Shown here: positions 60,526-64,000 of the stretch, piece after piece
Layout: each line of letters starts with the position of its first letter
Position numbering within the stretch: the stretch's first letter is position 1
Origin: Dromaius novaehollandiae
Taxonomy: Eukaryota; Chordata; Aves; Casuariiformes; Dromaiidae
Assembly (NCBI RefSeq): GCF_036370855.1
Contig: NC_088099.1
Coordinates: forward strand, 146,027,017-146,091,016
Direction of reading: 5' to 3'
DNA length: 64,000 nt
Notes under the pieces: generated by a model
What the model was told of the DNA's origin: nothing
The model's database searches: none
Seen by the model: the letters and a program-made list of their open reading frames with translations, nothing else
Program-made: the position numbers and the translations under genes

Positions 60526-63039
60526 GATTGTGAAAGACACCTCAGTTCTTAGATAGCCCAGCACTAAGTGCCCAACAGACTTTGCAGACTGCCTCCAAAG
60601 GAGGTACTGGCACAGGGGTCTCGTGAGATGCGGGTCCAAACCTGAAGGGTGGTCAGCTCTGCACAGTGACTGCCACTGAAAGCTGACTATTAGATGTCAC
60701 TGGGCATTAATCCACTTCCCAAGCTGTGAGGTTTCAGATATTTACTTGAGGAAGAGCAGTGTTAAGATTTAAAACCAAGCAAGATTAATATATCGCTGCT
60801 ACAAATAGGGCCCTGCCAGGCCAAGAATGTACAAAACATTTTTTTTCAGCGCCCAAGTAACATTTTGCATTTGAACATAAAGCCAGTGAGCTTGCGAATG
60901 TTCTGGAGCATATGACAAGAATGTGGAGGTCCTCGGTCTGAGACAGCTTATCTATAATCTAACTGGGTGAGTAAACACCTTGTCTGGTTTCAGACAGAGC
61001 ATGGTCACCAGAACTGCTGGGTGGGAGAACCGCTGCAGAAGGTAGTTCTAGCTACTGGTGTGTAGGGCTGCAAGGGCACATTCCTGGCACCTTCCATCAA
61101 CTTCAGCGTGATCTTTCTTCTCTGTCAGAAAGCACTGATCACAGACAGCAATCATATTCCTGGATACCTGCTCTTCAGGATTTGGTGAGACCTTCTCCAA
61201 AGACCAGCAGGGACTGAGGTACAGGGCAGAGAGCTGGCACAGTCTTGACTGAGAATGACTTGTGTGAGCAATAGCAAAGTCAAACTGAGACTGCTATGTC
61301 CTGTGACATGACACAGCACAGTGCTCTCTTTATACTGTCACAGTCACCAAGGATTAGCCAAATTGTGCTACTTGGTAGGCTGTCAGAAATTTTGCATTAT
61401 CTATATTTTGTTCATTGCTGTTTTTGTATTAGCTGGAGAAAGACAATATGGGGACCTCTACCTTTAATTAAACTTGCAGAAGTCAACTGCAGCCAGTTTT
61501 CATGTTGTGCAGAGGTTCACATCACACAGTGCTGATCATTTAGCACCATGGCCCTGAAGTAAGTGACCTGTTAGATTTCTTGGCTTGGAATGACTTCCAA
61601 CCAAGACACTGTGTCCAGCCATGGACATCTGCACCCTGAGTGCCTCACACTCCATCTAGCCCACAGCTCCTCTCAGTATGCCAAACAGAACAAGAGTTAC
61701 TTTTTGAGCATAGTGGCATAATAAGTATAGAGCTTCTTACAGGAAAGGAAAAAGTTAGGTTCATTTTGATCCTGAAAAGGCAGCAGTAAAAGGAGTTGAC
61801 TGGTTAAAACACAAGAGAATCAGAACACAATGACCCACTGTTTAAATCAAGACTGATAAGCAGAGGAAGACAAAATTAATCAAACAGTGACCCAGCTATT
61901 CCATTTTAAAAAGTCAGACATTTCCTTTTATAAATAACTGGAGATGGTGGAGCAAAGGGACTCAAGAATATATTGTTTTCATCAAACAATATTGTATTTG
62001 GGGATTAGAGGAACTGGTAATTATGATATTTTAGCAAAGTTTGGTTTTGGCAGCTTTTTCAGCATCCACATGCAAAATGAAATGTCACTTCCAAATATCA
62101 AATTAACAGTAAATCTAGTTCTCTTGTTTCTCCTGAGTTTCATTCCATTGACTTTCAAATCACTGAGTGCTTTAGAATACCAGAGTGTTTCAGAAATAGA
62201 ATATACTTGGTGGCATTTCAAGTCTAACATTTTACTCAAATGTGCATTGTATAATTCAGCAGATTGTTTAACAGAAAGCAGCTACAGGGGTCAACAAACC
62301 TGACTTAGCTATGAAGTTACTGGAAGAATACAAGTTGATAGATTAAAAAAAAAATCTAAAATAAACCATATGATTGGGTTTCAAGCTTTAAATTCGTTTC
62401 ACAAAGAAATGATCTGATAAAAAAACAGTATCAGAAGGAAAGGTAGCAGAGGAATCAAAATCCCTTGGTAGTAACTTAAGTACTTGTCTGATTGTGAGAA
62501 TAAATCAGAGTATCAATGCTGTCAGTGGAACTGTTACAATTTTCTATGGAAATCATGTTTTATGAAAGGGACTCCAATCTAAAGATCCCTTGATCGTTAA
62601 AATTCTCAATAATCAAAACAGGGTCAAAAGGCAAATAAAAGAAATAAAATCCAGTGATTACAAAAATAAACAACTGAGCAGTAGATGGTAATTTCACGAA
62701 GCATATGCAGTAGTTCATATTGCAAGAGTGGGAGGACTGGGAAAAAACACTGTATTTAAAAAAAAAAGTTATTTGTCTGAATATGATCTCTTAATTTTTT
62801 GGCTACTTTCATCCACCACAATTGTGTGGTCTGTTTTTCAGAAAAGAAGAAGCCAACTGAACTTCCTTTGGCCAGAGTTATATTGTCTCAGGAGTGGAGT
62901 CAGGTTTCTCTTAAATAACTGAAGGCAAGATTGTTGTCTTATATTATATGTGTTGTTACCAAAGCTATTGCGGGTGAAGACCATACCCAAACCATAGCAG
63001 ACTGTACCAAGTCCAAAGAAATATGTCCCATCCTTCAGG
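60526..63039. other. Gene-less AT-rich stretch
   Basis: No integrase-like sequence or LTR was recognised right of the pol relic. A 119-codon frame (61944-62303, plus) is AT-rich and unrecognised. Confidence 0.5.
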
Positions 63040-63058
63040 AAAAAAAAAAAAAAAAAAA
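63040..63058 (+). repeat. A19 homopolymer
   Basis: An uninterrupted A run, producing poly-Phe on the minus strand and poly-Lys on the plus strand in two short frames that should not be taken as genes. Confidence 0.9.
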
Positions 63059-63809
63059 GTTTTCCATTATACAACTGAGAAAACATCTGTTGCTAACCCA
63101 TGTAGTTTTAGAAGATTGACTAGTAGCTCTGTCCCTCTGGAGACAGATTGACTTAACAAGCAATAGATTAATTTTAAGAAAAAAAATCTTTACTAGTGTC
63201 TCAGTGCCTTCTCTGTACCCTGCATATACTAAAATAAAGAGGGAGGATATACTAGATTCCAGAAGGAGACATTACAAGTTGAATTGGAGGTCTCCTTGGT
63301 TCTCCAAGAACACAATCTTGACTTTATCCACAAGGCTTTATTTTTTTCTTATTTTCTCATACTATTTTAAAGCTTCCACATGCAAAATCCACATACGAAT
63401 TACTGGGAAGGACAAGAAATCTAAAGATGTGGATACTGTGGAGTATCCATAGATCACGAGCACAGGGGAACACACTAAGAGCACGTAGCCTTCAGATCTC
63501 AAACCTGTGATGACTGCCAGCTTTCTTTAAATTATCTAAGAAGCTGTTGTCTTTGGCATTTGTACATCATTTCAAAGATTCCCTTTGTTTCTAACTCTTC
63601 ATCTGCCTCTCAGGAAGCATAGGACAAGTTCTACAAGGGGAAACGGGCAGGAAGTGTTTGTTGAGGGAGCCATATCTCTGCTCCTGGACTAGGAATCTAT
63701 TCACACAGTAGTTTGTAAAGAGAAACAAAATATTAGGTGATGCTTTTTGCTGTTATCCAATGGGTAGCTGGGAATGTGTCTGAGATCCAGATCATTTGAC
63801 TTGAAACTT
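63059..63809. other. Gene-less stretch
   Basis: Nothing recognisable. Confidence 0.5.
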
Positions 63810-64000
63810 AAGCCAGGTCTTCTCTCATTTTTGCTTTCTCTACCATTCTATCTTCCTTACTTCCATATCTACATTTCTCTTCTGCTCTCTTCTACCCCAG
63901 CACTGCCTTTTCCAGTGTCAGAATACTTTAGTTCCCAGAATCATATTACTTTCTGAATCTCTCTCATTTTCTCTTTTCCTTTTTCTCTTCTACCATTTTA
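63810..64000 (+). repeat. Pyrimidine-rich tract
   Basis: The last 190 bases are strongly biased to C and T (repeated ttctct, cttcc, ctttttctct words). The tract runs off the window end. It is low-complexity; a splice-acceptor role cannot be judged without the sequence to the right. Confidence 0.7.

Noticed and set aside
58300..61500. Full LTR retrotransposon around the gypsy relic
   Set aside because: No paired LTRs, primer-binding site, polypurine tract or integrase-like sequence could be recognised.
62838..63086. Minus-strand frame next to the A19 run with a GLGTVCYGLGMVF stretch
   Set aside because: It looks membrane-like at first, but it begins in poly-Phe from the homopolymer and matches no family I know.
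1..64000. CRISPR array, prokaryotic operons or phage
   Set aside because: No regularly spaced repeats, no densely packed long frames with ribosome-binding sites; the repeat content is that of a vertebrate.

Overview
This 64 kb window reads as nuclear DNA from a vertebrate, most likely a bird. It is AT-rich, no long open reading frame is recognisable as a host gene, and there are no operon-like arrays, CRISPR arrays or rRNA genes. The diagnostic signal is the repeat content: at least three CR1 LINE 3' ends (7.6, 38.9 and 54.1 kb) carry the 'ggttggaaggcacct / caacctcctgctcaaag' type sequence and the short octamer-like tail of archosaur CR1. The copy at 54 kb still shows the C-terminal CR1 reverse-transcriptase tail on the minus strand in a form typical of birds. 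A turtle or crocodilian is less likely but not excluded. The window looks intergenic or deep-intronic.

Layout. 1-13 kb: unique AT-rich DNA with microsatellites and one CR1. 13-22 kb: two old CR1-like LINE remnants, a compact CpG island (about 15.9-16.7 kb) far from any recognised gene, and a clear MIR-type SINE (17.3 kb). 22-32 kb: a CA microsatellite, two imperfect palindromic amniote-type repeats (23.2 and 26.6 kb), a second MIR-like piece and more old LINE debris. 32-46 kb: the only exon-like segments I can argue for. These are a minus-strand one at 32.1 kb, a plus-strand pair at 39.4 and 39.9 kb with canonical splice signals and a nearby AATAAA, and weaker ones at 34.25 and 44.9 kb. None is assigned to a known gene. 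46-58 kb: AT-rich DNA, a TA/TG/CG tract, a MIR-like SINE, a CR1 with an in-frame internal duplication, and two short tandem duplications. 59-60.5 kb: the most distinctive feature, a broken Ty3/gypsy-type pol fragment (reverse-transcriptase fingers/palm in three frames, then a possible RNase H start). 60.5-64 kb: AT-rich DNA ending in a pyrimidine-rich tract.

How the parts work together. There is no supportable multi-gene system here. The window is a layered repeat landscape in which old CR1, MIR-like and palindromic elements sit in otherwise unique DNA. The items most worth checking are the gypsy pol relic, the isolated CpG island and the plus-strand exon pair. All homology statements rest on reading the sequence and on remembered family features; no search was run.
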